64,000 nucleotides of DNA from Intrasporangiaceae bacterium (GTDB taxonomy: Bacteria; Actinomycetota; Actinomycetes; Actinomycetales; Dermatophilaceae): positions 1-64,000 of the forward strand of contig JAJPIW010000028.1 of assembly GCA_021324575.1 (NCBI GenBank), written 5' to 3'. The translations under genes were made by a program, and so were the position numbers. The notes beneath the pieces are model-generated. The model did no database searches. It worked only from the letters and a program-made list of their open reading frames with translations, and had not been told where the DNA came from. Below are positions 33,695 through 42,683 of the stretch, piece by piece. Position 1 is the stretch's first letter. Every line of letters begins with the position of its first letter.

Positions 33695-36133
33695 TCAGCG
33701 ATGTGGTCTTTTCTTGGTGGTGGGAGGCGAGGTCGGCGTCGCCGTGGGATTCGGCTTCGCCGTCGGCTTGGTCGTCGGCTTGGTCGTCGGCTTTGGCTTC
33801 GGCGGTGGGACGTAGCCGGTGGAGATGAACAGCCCGATCGACGAGCCGCGGATCGCCCGGCCGCTCGGGTTTGTCCCGGCGACGAGGCCGGCCGGGATGG
33901 TGCTGTTTATGTTCCCCGACACGTAGGCCGAGAACCCGACCGACTGCAGCGCGGCCGTGGCCGCGTCGCGGCTGAGGCCGACGACCGAGGGGACCGAGAC
34001 GAGGTCGCCGTTGGTCACCTTGTCCGAGGCGCTCGGGAAGCTCACGACGGGAAGATCCCGTGAGGCGTAGGTCATGATCGACCGCCAGCTCGGCGCGGCG
34101 ATGCTGGCGCCGAAGACCTGCGAGTAGTAGTTGCCGCCGATGCGCTTGCCGGCCATGCTGAACGGCGTCGTCCGCAGGCCGTTGCCGTTGCCGATCCCGG
34201 TGCCGACCCAGACGGCCGTCGCGAGCTGCGGCGTGATGCCGGCGAACCAGGTCTGGACGTGGGAGTCGGTGGTTCCGGTCTTGCCGGCCGACGGACGGCC
34301 CGGAACGCCGAGGCCTTGGGCCGTGCCACCGGGGGCAAGAGGAGCCTTCAACAGGGAGGCGACGCCGGCCGCGACGTTCTTGTCGAGGACCCGCTTGCAC
34401 GGGTTCGCGCCCAACGAGAGCTTCTTGCCGTTGACGTCCGAGATCGACACGATCGGGGTCGGCTCGCAGTAGATGCCGCCGGAGGCGATCGTCGCGTAGC
34501 CGGCCGCGACCGTCATCGGGGAGATGGTGCCGGCGCCCAGGGCCATCGTCGGGTACTTCGGCAGCGACGCGCCGTTGCCCATGTGCAGGCCCATCTTGGT
34601 CATGGTGGCGATGACGTGACACACCCCGAGCTTCATGGTGAGGGACGCGAAGGCGGAGTTCACCGACTGGCCAGTGGCCGTCCGCAGGCCCATCGCACCG
34701 CCTCCCCAGTTCGAGTCGTTGCGCACCGGCCAGGTGTTCCAGTCGTCACAGCTGTCGCTGTTGTCGGACCGGGAGTAGTACGCCGGCCGGCTCGGGCCCG
34801 CCGCCTTGGCATAGACCGTGCCGTTCACGGGGATGCCGTTGGAGAGGGCATCGGCCAGGATGTACATCTTCGCTGTGGAGCCGATCTGGAAGCCGTAGGT
34901 CGAGCCGCCGTACTTGGCGTCGACGTTCCAGTTCTGCTGGGTGTACTGCTTGCCCTTCTGGTTGCCGATGGGGAACTTCGAGGTCTGGCCCATCCCCAGC
35001 ACCTTGCCGGTGCCCGGTTGGATGACGGTCGCGGCTGACCCGACGCCCGAGGGGTCACCGATCGACACCCTCGAGGACAGGGTCTTGGTGATGTAGTTGG
35101 ACAGGCTGGGGTCGAGCGTGGTCTGGATCGTCAGGCCGGCGGTGTTGATGTTCCTGATCCGCTCCGCGACGTCCTTGCCGAGCGCCTTCTGGGTCTTCAG
35201 CCACTCCATGACATAGGTGCAGAAGTACGGCTGGCTCGAGCGCTGGCAGGTGTTCCGGGCACCCTGCACCTTCAGCATCGACTTGATCGTGACCTTCTTG
35301 CCGGCCGTGGCCTGGGCCGGGGTGATCACGCCGAGCTGCGCCATCCGGTCCAGGACGACGTTGCGGCGGGCCAGCGCGGACTTGGGGTCGTTGACCGGGT
35401 CGGTCTCGCTCGGGCGCTGCACCGTCCCGGCGAGCAGGGCCGCCTGGACGTAGTTGAGCTGGGAGGCGTGGATCGAGAAGTAGTGCAGCGAGGCGGCCTC
35501 GACGCCGTAGGCCTGGTCGCCGTAGTAGGCCAGGTTGAGGTAGGCGCCCAGGATGTCGTCCTTGGTGTGCGTCTGCTCCAGGTTGATGGCGTACTTGAGC
35601 TCCTGCAGCTTGCGGGCGACGCCCTGGATGCCGCTGCGGGCCGACGCCGCCGCGGCGGCGGCCTGGTCGTCGGCGTTGAGGGCGTTCTCCTGGAGCGTCA
35701 TCTTCACGTACTGCTGGGTCAGGGTCGAGGCGCCCTGCTTGTTGCCCTGCAGGGTCTCGACGACGGCCCGGGACAGGCCGCGGACGTCGAGGCCACCGTG
35801 CTCGTAGAAGCGGCTGTCCTCGATGGCGATCTGGGCCTTGCGCATGATCGGCGAGACCGAGGCGAGGGGGACGATGATCCGGTTCTCGGCATACGGCGTC
35901 GCGATGACACGACCGGAGGCGTCCAGGATCTTGGACTGCTGGTTGAGCGGGGACGCCGTCAGGTCGGCCGGCAGCTGGTCGAAGACGTCGATGCCGCCCT
36001 TGATCGCGCTGCCCGTTGCGCCCACCGCCGGGATGGCCAGGCCGGCGGCGAGCAGGCCCATCACCGCCGACAGGGTGACGAAGGCCGCGAGGCCGCGCAG
36101 CACCCTGGAAATGTTCTGGGTAGTCCCACTCAT
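33695..36133 (-). CDS. Class A penicillin-binding protein with PASTA domain
   Basis: An 812-residue bifunctional peptidoglycan synthase. After a membrane helix (about 12-35), the GT51 transglycosylase has AIEDSRFYEHGGLDVRG, QGASTLTQQYVK and KLQELKYAINLEQ. The transpeptidase has STAK (SxxK), SVNSAF (SxN) and KTGTT. A PASTA domain (LVSVPSVVGLSRDAATAALQSVG) precedes a Pro/Lys/Thr tail that may sit in the wall. The closest match I recall is mycobacterial PonA2, which also has one PASTA domain and lies next to whiB4 and the ArsA-like pair, as here. The start is ATG 36133. Confidence 0.93.
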   Translation of the reverse strand: MSGTTQNISRVLRGLAAFVTLSAVMGLLAAGLAIPAVGATGSAIKGGIDVFDQLPADLTASPLNQQSKILDASGRVIATPYAENRIIVPLASVSPIMRKAQIAIEDSRFYEHGGLDVRGLSRAVVETLQGNKQGASTLTQQYVKMTLQENALNADDQAAAAAASARSGIQGVARKLQELKYAINLEQTHTKDDILGAYLNLAYYGDQAYGVEAASLHYFSIHASQLNYVQAALLAGTVQRPSETDPVNDPKSALARRNVVLDRMAQLGVITPAQATAGKKVTIKSMLKVQGARNTCQRSSQPYFCTYVMEWLKTQKALGKDVAERIRNINTAGLTIQTTLDPSLSNYITKTLSSRVSIGDPSGVGSAATVIQPGTGKVLGMGQTSKFPIGNQKGKQYTQQNWNVDAKYGGSTYGFQIGSTAKMYILADALSNGIPVNGTVYAKAAGPSRPAYYSRSDNSDSCDDWNTWPVRNDSNWGGGAMGLRTATGQSVNSAFASLTMKLGVCHVIATMTKMGLHMGNGASLPKYPTMALGAGTISPMTVAAGYATIASGGIYCEPTPIVSISDVNGKKLSLGANPCKRVLDKNVAAGVASLLKAPLAPGGTAQGLGVPGRPSAGKTGTTDSHVQTWFAGITPQLATAVWVGTGIGNGNGLRTTPFSMAGKRIGGNYYSQVFGASIAAPSWRSIMTYASRDLPVVSFPSASDKVTNGDLVSVPSVVGLSRDAATAALQSVGFSAYVSGNINSTIPAGLVAGTNPSGRAIRGSSIGLFISTGYVPPPKPKPTTKPTTKPTAKPNPTATPTSPPTTKKRPHR

Positions 36134-36333
36134 GCGCCTCAGGGTAACCCGGGAACCTTGGGCAACCGGCCAGCCACGAGGGGCGGAGGAGCCCCCGAAC
36201 CCCGGGTGACTAGTCACTCCGGGCCCCCCGGAAAAGGGTTCCCTTGTGTCATGTGCCGACGGTGCTCACCTCCCTACCCTTTCGAGTGCAGGGTGCATCG
36301 GTGGCAGGCCGATGCAGGAGCCGGGAGGTCGGG

Positions 36334-36645
36334 ATGTCAGTACAGGTTGAGGGGACACAGGAGACGTGGGCGCGCGACTGGCCCGCCAAAGGCCGCTGTG
36401 CAGGGACCGACCCGGACGCGCTGTTCGTCCAGGGCAAGGCCCAGCGCGCCGCCAAGCTCGTCTGCAAGAACTGTCCCGTCGTCGCCGAGTGCCTCGCCGA
36501 CGCCCTGGACAACCGGACCCAGTTCGGTGTGTGGGGTGGGATGACCGAGCGTGAGCGTCGGGCCCTGCTCCGTCGTCGTCCCGAGGTCACGTCCTGGGCC
36601 GCGGTGTTCCAGGCGGCTCGGGCCGGCCAGCGCGTCGCGGTCTGA
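36334..36645 (+). CDS. WhiB family transcriptional regulator (WhiB4-like position)
   Basis: A 103-residue WhiB protein with CAGTDPDALF, then CKNCPVVAEC (C-x2-C-x5-C) and FGVWGGMTERERRALLRRRP, the complete iron-sulfur and DNA-binding pattern. CGGGAGG lies 5 bases before ATG 36334. Diverges from the PBP and faces the ArsA-like pair, the same order as whiB4 in mycobacteria, where it is an oxidative-stress regulator. Assignment to WhiB4 rests on this order. Confidence 0.9.
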   Translation: MSVQVEGTQETWARDWPAKGRCAGTDPDALFVQGKAQRAAKLVCKNCPVVAECLADALDNRTQFGVWGGMTERERRALLRRRPEVTSWAAVFQAARAGQRVAV

Positions 36646-36666
36646 CGTCTCGCGTCCCACCCGCCC

Positions 36667-36761
36667 GCTTCGGTTTATCGGGTGACCCGATACACCGAAG
36701 CGAGACAGAGTTGGTAACTCTGTATCCGTCGACTTTCTCGGGCGACCCGATAAACCGAAGC
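36667..36761. repeat. Repeated palindromes between whiB and arsA-like genes
   Basis: GCTTCGGTTTATCGGG (36,667-36,682) is repeated inverted at 36,746-36,761, and each copy also folds locally with a CCCGATA partner. Between them ACAGAGTT-GGT-AACTCTGT forms a third hairpin. The 24-bp units at 36,678-36,701 and 36,738-36,761 differ at two positions. They lie at a convergent junction, so termination is the likely job. Confidence 0.75.
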
Positions 36762-36779
36762 GGCCCGTATGCCGGGTGC

Positions 36780-37997
36780 TCACCCGGCCGCGAGGGCGTC
36801 ACCGATGGTCCGGAGTCCCTCGACGTCGTGGATGTCGCGCGACGCGGCCGGGACCTCGGCGACCGGCGTGCCGGGATGCCCCGTCCGGAACCGTTTCACG
36901 ACCGCCGCGTGCCGGGCCGCCGTGCGGGCGACCTCGGCGTGCAGCCTCAGCAGGTCGGCCGTCGTGGACTCGCCCGCTCCGGCATCGTCCAGTGACTCCT
37001 CGGCGGCCGCGGCGCGCGCTGCCGTGAGGCCCGGCGCCGCGACCCGCTGGATGCGGTTGACGACGACGCCGGCGAGCGGCATACCCTCCTCACCGAGCCG
37101 GTCGAGGAAGTAGCTCGCCTCCCGCAACGCATCCCGCTCGGGAGCCGCGACGACGACGAACGCCGTGCCGTGCTGCTTGAGCAGGGCGTACGTCTGGTCG
37201 GCGCGCTCCCGGAAGCCGCCGAACATCGTGTCCAGCGCGGCGACAAAGGTCTGGACGTCGATGAGCATCTGCCCGCCGAGGACCTTGGACAGGGTCTGGG
37301 TGGCGAGCGTGACACCGGCGGAGAACACCTTCAGGTAGGCGCGACCGCCTGCCTTGGCCGGCGCGGCGAGCAGCCGGATGAACCGGCCGTCGAGGAACGA
37401 CCCGAGCCGCTTGGGCGCGTCGAGGAAGTCCAGCGCGGATCGCGACGGGGGCGTGTCGACGATGACGAGGTCCCACGTCCCCTCGCGGTCGGCCTGGGCG
37501 CGGAGCTGGCCCAGCTTCTCCATCGCCATGTACTCTTGGGTGCCGGCGAAGGAGCTGGACACGGCGACGTAGAACGGGTTGGCGAGGATCTGGGCGGCCT
37601 TCTCCGGCGTCGCGTGCGCCTCGACGACCTCGTCGAAGGTCCGCTTCATGTCGAGCATCATCGCGTCGAGCCGGCCCCCTTGACCGAGGTCGAGCCCGGT
37701 GACGGCCCGCGGGGTGTTGTCGAGCACGGTGAGGCCGAGGGACTGGGCGAGGCGCCGGGCCGGGTCGATGGTGAGGACGACGACCTTGCGCCCGGCCTCG
37801 GCCGCCCGGACCCCGAGCGCCGCCGCCGTCGTCGTCTTGCCGACCCCTCCGGAGCCGCAGCAGACGACGATCCCCACGGTGTCGTCGGCCAACAGCGCGT
37901 CGACGTCGAAACCGCCGTTGGTGCGGGACCCGTCGGTGCGGGACCCGTCGGTGCGGGACCCGTTGGTGCGGGACCCGTTGGTGCGGGACGCGCCCAT
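36780..37997 (-). CDS. ArsA/Get3-type ATPase with repeat-bearing N-terminus
   Basis: A 405-residue P-loop ATPase of the ArsA/Get3 class. After an N-terminal (SRT[N/D]G)n repeat, the deviant Walker A is CCGSGGVGKTTTAAALG, with switch motif LTIDPARRLAQ and Walker B-like LVIVDTPPSRSALDFLDAP. No arsenite-binding cysteines are evident. Its pair with the next ATPase parallels Rv3680/Rv3679, two proteins near whiB4 whose products form one complex linked to glycerol and nitric-oxide stress. ATG 37997 overlaps the partner's stop (ATGA). Confidence 0.88.
   Translation of the reverse strand: MGASRTNGSRTNGSRTDGSRTDGSRTNGGFDVDALLADDTVGIVVCCGSGGVGKTTTAAALGVRAAEAGRKVVVLTIDPARRLAQSLGLTVLDNTPRAVTGLDLGQGGRLDAMMLDMKRTFDEVVEAHATPEKAAQILANPFYVAVSSSFAGTQEYMAMEKLGQLRAQADREGTWDLVIVDTPPSRSALDFLDAPKRLGSFLDGRFIRLLAAPAKAGGRAYLKVFSAGVTLATQTLSKVLGGQMLIDVQTFVAALDTMFGGFRERADQTYALLKQHGTAFVVVAAPERDALREASYFLDRLGEEGMPLAGVVVNRIQRVAAPGLTAARAAAAEESLDDAGAGESTTADLLRLHAEVARTAARHAAVVKRFRTGHPGTPVAEVPAASRDIHDVEGLRTIGDALAAG
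37921..37995. repeat. 15-bp minisatellite, five units
   Basis: GTGCGGGACCCGT[C/T]G repeats four times with near identity and a fifth divergent unit. It encodes SRTNG/SRTDG units at the N-terminus of the ArsA-like ATPase. Unit length is a multiple of three, so copy-number change keeps frame. Confidence 0.9.
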
Positions 37998-39022
37998 CAG
38001 ACCATCCCCTGCTCGAGGAGGTGGTCGGCCAGAACCCGCAGGCCGCCGCCCTCGACGCCGTCGGGGAGCCACGGCAGGTCGTATGCCGGTCGCCCGGCCG
38101 CGGCGATCTCCTCGCGCTGCTCGGCCTCCAGGGCGACCCGGTCGGCGTGGTCGGTGGCCTCGGCGAGGAGCCCGTCGACGAGCGCGGCGGTGGTGCGGAC
38201 TCCGGCCGTCCCGAGGGCGGCCGTCACCTCCTTGGCCAGGGCGCCCCGGCTGCGCGGCGACTCGGCCGCCTTGGCCACCCGCGCCAGCCCGGCCTCGCCG
38301 AGCAGCGGCTCGCGGACCTGGTTGACGACGATGGCCCCGACCGGCATACCGAGTCCCTCGATCTCGGCGATGGCGTCGACCGTCTCCTGGACCGGCATCT
38401 CCTCCAGGAGCGTGACGGCGTGGACGGCGGTCCGCGGCGAGCGCAGCATGCGGGTGATCGAGTCGGCCTGGCTGCGGATCGGGCCCACCTTGGCGACGTC
38501 GGCGACCTCGGCGTTGACGTTGAGGAAGCGCCCGATCCGGCCCGTGGGCGGCGCGTCAAGGACGACGGCGTCCCAGGCGAGGTCGCCGCGGCCGCGCTTG
38601 CTGCCCGTCGTCCGGCCGACCGCTTCGTAGACCTTGCCGATGAGCAGCACATCGCGGACCCCGGGTGCGATCGTCGTCGCGAAGTCGATGGCGCCGACCT
38701 TCTCCAGCACCGCACCAGCACGGCCGAGCTTGTAGAACGACTGGAGGTACTCCAGGAGTGCGGCCTTGGCGTCGACGGCCAGCCCCCACACCTCGCCGCC
38801 GGAGCCGTCGGCGAGGACGCGGACCTCCTGGGTCGACAGCGGGGGGACGTCGAAGGTCTGGGCGATGCCCTGCCGGCCCTCGACCTCGGCGAGGAGCACC
38901 CGCTGCCCGCGTCGCGCGAGGGCCATGGCGAGCGCGGCCGCGACGGTCGTCTTGCCGGTCCCGCCCTTGCCGGTCACGACATGGAGCCGTACCCCGGGGA
39001 AGGCAGGGGCGGTGTCGGACAT
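37997..39022 (-). CDS. ArsA/Get3-type ATPase, partner subunit
   Basis: A 341-residue P-loop ATPase with Walker A VTGKGGTGKTTVAAALA at the N-terminus, LLAEVEGRQGIAQTF as the switch region and AVVLDAPPTGRIGRFLN as the Walker B region. The C-terminus is LPWLPDGVEGGGLRVLADHLLEQGMV. It is the first gene of a two-gene unit with the other ArsA-like ATPase. Heterodimer formation, as for Rv3679-Rv3680, is inferred from order and family. It diverges from the kinase-like gene at 39,076. Confidence 0.88.
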   Translation of the reverse strand: MSDTAPAFPGVRLHVVTGKGGTGKTTVAAALAMALARRGQRVLLAEVEGRQGIAQTFDVPPLSTQEVRVLADGSGGEVWGLAVDAKAALLEYLQSFYKLGRAGAVLEKVGAIDFATTIAPGVRDVLLIGKVYEAVGRTTGSKRGRGDLAWDAVVLDAPPTGRIGRFLNVNAEVADVAKVGPIRSQADSITRMLRSPRTAVHAVTLLEEMPVQETVDAIAEIEGLGMPVGAIVVNQVREPLLGEAGLARVAKAAESPRSRGALAKEVTAALGTAGVRTTAALVDGLLAEATDHADRVALEAEQREEIAAAGRPAYDLPWLPDGVEGGGLRVLADHLLEQGMV

Positions 39023-39075
39023 GACGCCAGCCTAGGAGTCCGAAATCGCCTTGACCGTGCTGGGAGGGTGAAGCC

Positions 39076-40017
39076 ATGGACACGCGGGACCGGCTGACCG
39101 GCATACGGACCCCGTATGCCGCAGCGCCGCCCGGTCTGCGCGCGTGGGTCTCCTCGATGGTCGGGTCGCGCGTCGTGGAGGTGATCCCGCGGGTGGGCGG
39201 CCAGTCGCCCGCGGTGGCTGCGACGCTCGTCCTCGAGGACGGCTCGCGGACCTTCGTCAAGGCGGTCTGGCCCGAGGTCAACCCGGTGACACCCTCCCAC
39301 TTCCGGCTCGAGATGCAGGCGTATGCCGCGATGGGGCCCGCGCCGTGGCGGGCGGCCGTGCTCGGTGCGCGGGACAGTGAGGACTGGGTCGCGATCCTGC
39401 TGGAGGACGTCGGCGGCGGGCACCCCGACCTCACCGATCCCGTTGTGGTGCAACGGGTCCTGTCGTCCGTGCAGGCCCAGACGGCCGAGCTCTCGCCCGT
39501 GCCGGAGGGTTCCCCGACGGACTCCCTCGCAGACAACCTGGTGGCCATCGCGCGCCGGATCGACGGGGCGACCCCGCTCGAGCTGGAGCTGCTCCCGGCG
39601 TGGCTGCGAGCCGAGCTGGGGGTCGTCCGGGAACGGGTCGCGGCGCTGTGCGCCGGCTGCCGAGAGGAGGCGTTGCTCAACTTCGATGTGCGATGGGACA
39701 ACCTGCTCGTCCGTCCCGCCGACGGCCAACCCGTCTTCGTCGACTGGGGACAGGCGCGGCGTGGGCCGCGGTGGTGCGACGTGGCGATCTTCGGGATCGA
39801 GTGGGCCCGCGAACCGGCATACGAGACACTCTTGGGCGCGGCGGGGCTCACCGACCGGGAGAACGAGGAGGTGACGGCGTTCCTCGGTGGGTTCGGGGCG
39901 TTCTTCGCCCTGGCCGGCGCCGACCCGGCGCCGCCAGGACTGCCGAACCTGCCTGCGTTCCGGCGCGACACCGCCGATCGCTGCCTGGCGGCATACCGTC
40001 GCCGCACGTCGATGTGA
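39076..40017 (+). CDS. Aminoglycoside phosphotransferase-fold protein with altered catalytic loop
   Basis: A 313-residue APH/choline-kinase-like protein. FVKAVWPEVNP may supply the ATP-binding Lys, and the metal motif is VFVDWGQ. The catalytic loop, normally HGDLHxxN, reads LNFDVRWDNLLV, keeping the Asp and Asn but losing the His residues. Small-molecule kinases of this fold act on sugars, choline or antibiotics. The substrate here is unknown. Expected to be cytoplasmic and monocistronic. Confidence 0.78.
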   Translation: MDTRDRLTGIRTPYAAAPPGLRAWVSSMVGSRVVEVIPRVGGQSPAVAATLVLEDGSRTFVKAVWPEVNPVTPSHFRLEMQAYAAMGPAPWRAAVLGARDSEDWVAILLEDVGGGHPDLTDPVVVQRVLSSVQAQTAELSPVPEGSPTDSLADNLVAIARRIDGATPLELELLPAWLRAELGVVRERVAALCAGCREEALLNFDVRWDNLLVRPADGQPVFVDWGQARRGPRWCDVAIFGIEWAREPAYETLLGAAGLTDRENEEVTAFLGGFGAFFALAGADPAPPGLPNLPAFRRDTADRCLAAYRRRTSM

Positions 40018-40033
40018 CTGACCGGCCAACTGT

Positions 40034-40459
40034 TCAGGCAGTGACAAGGGCCGCCGTTTCGTGGGTGGCGCGGGCGGCGAGGATCTCGGGGAGGTGCTCC
40101 TCGGCCCACCGGCGCAGGGCGTCGACCGGCTCCAGGAGGGAGTGGCCGAGCGGGGTGAGGGCGTACTCCACCCGCGGGGGAACCTCGGCATGGACGGTGC
40201 GTGTGACCAGGCCGTCGCGCTCGATGGCCCGCAGGGTCTGGGTGAGCACCTTGGCGGTCACGCCGCCGACCGACTGACGCAAGGTGGTGAAGCGTTGCGG
40301 ACCGTCGGCGAGGGCGCCGATGACCAGGACCGTCCATTTGTCGCCGACCCGGTCGAGGACGACCCGGGTCGGGCAGCCGGGGTCGTAGGCGTCACCCCGG
40401 ATTGCCTCGTGGAGGGAGCCGTTCGTTCGGGCGTCGACCGGTTGGGCCATGGTTTCCAT
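40034..40459 (-). CDS. HxlR family transcriptional regulator
   Basis: A 141-residue winged-helix regulator. The HxlR pattern is complete: GCPTRVVLDRVGDKWTVLVIGALADGPQRFTTLRQSVGGVTAKVLTQTLRAIERDGLV with a wing RTVHAEVPPRVEYALTPLG. The Cys before TRVVLDRVGDKW is the residue that often senses oxidants or aldehydes in this family. It diverges from an oxidoreductase gene with 53 bp between starts, so it most likely represses that gene. ATG 40459 or 40450 is the start. Confidence 0.88.
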   Translation of the reverse strand: METMAQPVDARTNGSLHEAIRGDAYDPGCPTRVVLDRVGDKWTVLVIGALADGPQRFTTLRQSVGGVTAKVLTQTLRAIERDGLVTRTVHAEVPPRVEYALTPLGHSLLEPVDALRRWAEEHLPEILAARATHETAALVTA

Positions 40460-40512
40460 CAGGTACTTATAGCACGTTGAAGACACCAGTTTCTGATGGA
40501 TACTGTCGGATC

Positions 40513-41154
40513 ATGACCGAGAACCGCACTGCTCCCACACCCCTACGCATCGCCGTCTACGGCGCCACCGGCATGGTCGGCTCCCGCATCGCCGCCGAGG
40601 CCGCCGGCCGCGGCCACAGCGTCACCGGCATCTCCCGATCCGGCGACGCCGCCATCGACGGCGTGACTCCCCGAGCCGGAGACCTCGGTGACGCCGCCGA
40701 CATCCGCGCCGTCGCCGCCGACCACGACGTCATCGTGTCGGCGACCGGCCCGAGCCGCACCGGCGGCCTTCACGACACCTGGCTCGACGCCGTGGACACC
40801 CTCATCGCCAACGCCGGCTCGGCCCGCGTCCTATTCGTCGGCGGCGCCGGCTCGCTCCTGCTGCCCGACGGGAGCCGTCTGGTCGACTCCCCGGACTTCC
40901 CCGAGGAGTATGCCGCGGAGTCCCGGACCGGAATCGAGGCGTTCGACCGCTTCAAGGCTGCCCCGGCAGAGCTGGACTGGACCTATCTCTCCCCGGCGCC
41001 GGTCATCGCCCCCGGTGAGCGGACGGAGACCTACCGGACCGGCGGCGACCACCTCATCGGCGACCACGTGAGCGCCGAGGACTATGCCGCTGCGATGGTC
41101 GACGAGATCGAGACGCCGGCGCACCGGCGCGAGCGGTTCACCGTCGCCAGCTGA
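40513..41154 (+). CDS. NAD(P)-binding oxidoreductase, NmrA-like
   Basis: A 213-residue Rossmann protein with IAVYGATGMVGSRIAAEA as nucleotide loop, VIVSATGPS and VLFVGGAGSLLLPDG. It is short for an SDR and lacks a clear YxxxK pair. It belongs to the NAD(P)H-binding NmrA/YwnB-type proteins that often accompany HxlR regulators. The shared short promoter region with hxlR suggests induction by an electrophile or quinone. The reaction is unknown. Confidence 0.82.
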   Translation: MTENRTAPTPLRIAVYGATGMVGSRIAAEAAGRGHSVTGISRSGDAAIDGVTPRAGDLGDAADIRAVAADHDVIVSATGPSRTGGLHDTWLDAVDTLIANAGSARVLFVGGAGSLLLPDGSRLVDSPDFPEEYAAESRTGIEAFDRFKAAPAELDWTYLSPAPVIAPGERTETYRTGGDHLIGDHVSAEDYAAAMVDEIETPAHRRERFTVAS

Positions 41155-41164
41155 CCGTCACGAA

Positions 41165-41223
41165 CTGACCCAATTGTTCCGGTAGTCACGCCCGATCGGT
41201 GACTGCCGGAACAATTGGGTCAG
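41165..41223. terminator. Long perfect palindrome at a convergent junction
   Basis: 18-bp arms (41,165-41,182 and 41,206-41,223; CTGACCCAATTGTTCCGG and its complement) enclose a second small stem AGTCAC/GTGACT. It sits between convergent oxidoreductase and hydrolase genes. The arms contain AATTG, unusually AT-rich here. Probably a bidirectional terminator. Confidence 0.75.
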
Positions 41224-41227
41224 ACAG

Positions 41228-42007
41228 TCACGCGGAGGTGAGGTCGCGGACCGCGCGGACCAGCTCCGCGTATGCCGTGTGGCCGGGATCGACGAGGTCC
41301 ATGTGCCCGAGCCCGGGCAGCAGCCGCAGCTCGCACGGGGCGTCCGCGAGCGTCCGGCTCGCGGCATACGACTCCGAGACGACGTGCGGCACGTCCTCGT
41401 CGACGTCGCCGGTGAGCAGGACGGTCGGTGCGGTCAGTCGCGACCGGGCCGGGTCCGCCGCGACCCACCCGGCCTCGTCCGCGTCGCCCATGAGCGCCTG
41501 CGGGGCGCCCCCACCGAGACCGAGGCGCGCCGCCAGCCCGAGGTCGACGACGCCGGCCAGCGCCACCACTCCGGTCAGCCGGGAGAAGTCCGCGGTGGCC
41601 GGAGAAATATCTCCGGCCACCGCGCAGTTCCCCGTGGTCGCCGAGGCAGCCCACGTCGCCAGGTGACCACCGGCCGAATGTCCCACGGCCACCACCGGGT
41701 CCGGCAGGTCCGGATCCTCACCCACCGCGCCCAGGGCCGCGACGACCGAGGTGCACGTCCCGGGCCAGCCGCCACCCGGCATACCGACGCGGGGGTACTC
41801 CACGGACGCGACGTGGAACCCGTCGCGGGCCAGCGCGGTTGCGAGCGGGGCCAGGTGGTGCCGGTCGTATGCCGCGCGCCAGAAGCCGCCGTGGACGAGC
41901 GCCACCGTGACACCGAGCGCCGAGCCAGGGGGAGACCAGACGTCGACCACGCCCGCCTCGCCCGCGGCATACCGGATGGTCCTCGTGGGCGAGGCGTCTG
42001 CGGGCAT
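41228..42007 (-). CDS. Alpha/beta hydrolase, kynurenine formamidase or esterase type
   Basis: A 259-residue hydrolase with the oxyanion motif ALVHGGFW near residue 40, nucleophile elbow VGHSAGGHLA, and acid/His candidates in LLTGDVDEDVPH and GLGHMDLVDP. The HGGFW motif is typical of kynurenine formamidase-like and carboxylesterase families. ATG 42007 was chosen; upstream sequence is not coding-like. It diverges from the DUF4177 gene with only 44 bp between starts. Confidence 0.85.
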   Translation of the reverse strand: MPADASPTRTIRYAAGEAGVVDVWSPPGSALGVTVALVHGGFWRAAYDRHHLAPLATALARDGFHVASVEYPRVGMPGGGWPGTCTSVVAALGAVGEDPDLPDPVVAVGHSAGGHLATWAASATTGNCAVAGDISPATADFSRLTGVVALAGVVDLGLAARLGLGGGAPQALMGDADEAGWVAADPARSRLTAPTVLLTGDVDEDVPHVVSESYAASRTLADAPCELRLLPGLGHMDLVDPGHTAYAELVRAVRDLTSA

Positions 42008-42051
42008 GGACCCGATTGTGCCGCGGCAGCCACCCTCGTAGGGTGACGCCC

Positions 42052-42207
42052 ATGACCAAGTGGGAGTACGCAACGGTGCCGCTCATCGTCCATGCGACCA
42101 AGCAGATCCTCGACAACTGGGGCGCCGACGGGTGGGAGCTCGTCCAGGTCGTCACCGGCCCCGACGGCAACGGCCTCGTGGCATACCTCAAGCGAGAGAA
42201 GGCGTGA
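42052..42207 (+). CDS. DUF4177 small protein
   Basis: A 51-residue protein (MTKWEYATVPLIVHATKQIL, then LDNWGADGWELVQVVTGPDG) of the DUF4177 family, whose core is W-E-Y ... L ... G-W-E-L. The function is unknown. It precedes the ridA gene by 2 bp, an association also found in M. tuberculosis near Rv3678c, so both are surely co-translated. Confidence 0.85.
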   Translation: MTKWEYATVPLIVHATKQILDNWGADGWELVQVVTGPDGNGLVAYLKREKA

Positions 42208-42209
42208 CC

Positions 42210-42683
42210 ATGAGTGCGGTTGAAGACCGGCTGGCCGAGCTCGGCCTGAGCGTCCCCGATGTGGCCCCACCCGTCGCCGCCTACGTCCCCGCGGTCCGCG
42301 ACGGCCGGCGCGTCTACACCTCGGGCCAGCTGCCCATGGTGAGCGGCCAGCTCGTCCAGACCGGCAAGGTGGGCGACGGCCACGGGCTCGTCCCGGCCGA
42401 GGACGCCAAGGCCCTGGCCCAGACCTGCGCCCTCAACGCGATCGCGGCGGTCAAGAGCCTCATCGGTGACCTGGACAAGGTCGAGCGGGTCGTCAAGGTG
42501 GTCGGGTTCGTCGCGAGCGACCCGTCGTTCACCGGTCAGCCCGGCGTCATCAACGGCGCGAGCGAGCTGCTCGGCAAGGCCTTCGGCGACGCGGGCATCC
42601 ACGCCCGCTCGGCCGTCGGCGTCTCGGTGCTCCCGCTCGACGCTCCGGTCGAGGTGGAGATCATCGTCGCCGTGCGCGACTGA
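42210..42683 (+). CDS. RidA family protein
   Basis: A 157-residue YjgF/RidA/UK114 protein. Typical parts are GRRVYTSGQLPMVSGQL, NAIAAVKSLIGDLDKVERVVKVVGFVAS, and HARSAVGVSVLPLDAPVEVEIIVAV, with the Arg that binds the imine carboxylate in RidA. It is expected to form a trimer and hydrolyse reactive enamines/imines. It is about 30 residues longer than E. coli RidA, at the N-terminus, as in the actinobacterial group. Its last 23 bp overlap the convergent merR gene. Confidence 0.88.
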   Translation: MSAVEDRLAELGLSVPDVAPPVAAYVPAVRDGRRVYTSGQLPMVSGQLVQTGKVGDGHGLVPAEDAKALAQTCALNAIAAVKSLIGDLDKVERVVKVVGFVASDPSFTGQPGVINGASELLGKAFGDAGIHARSAVGVSVLPLDAPVEVEIIVAVRD

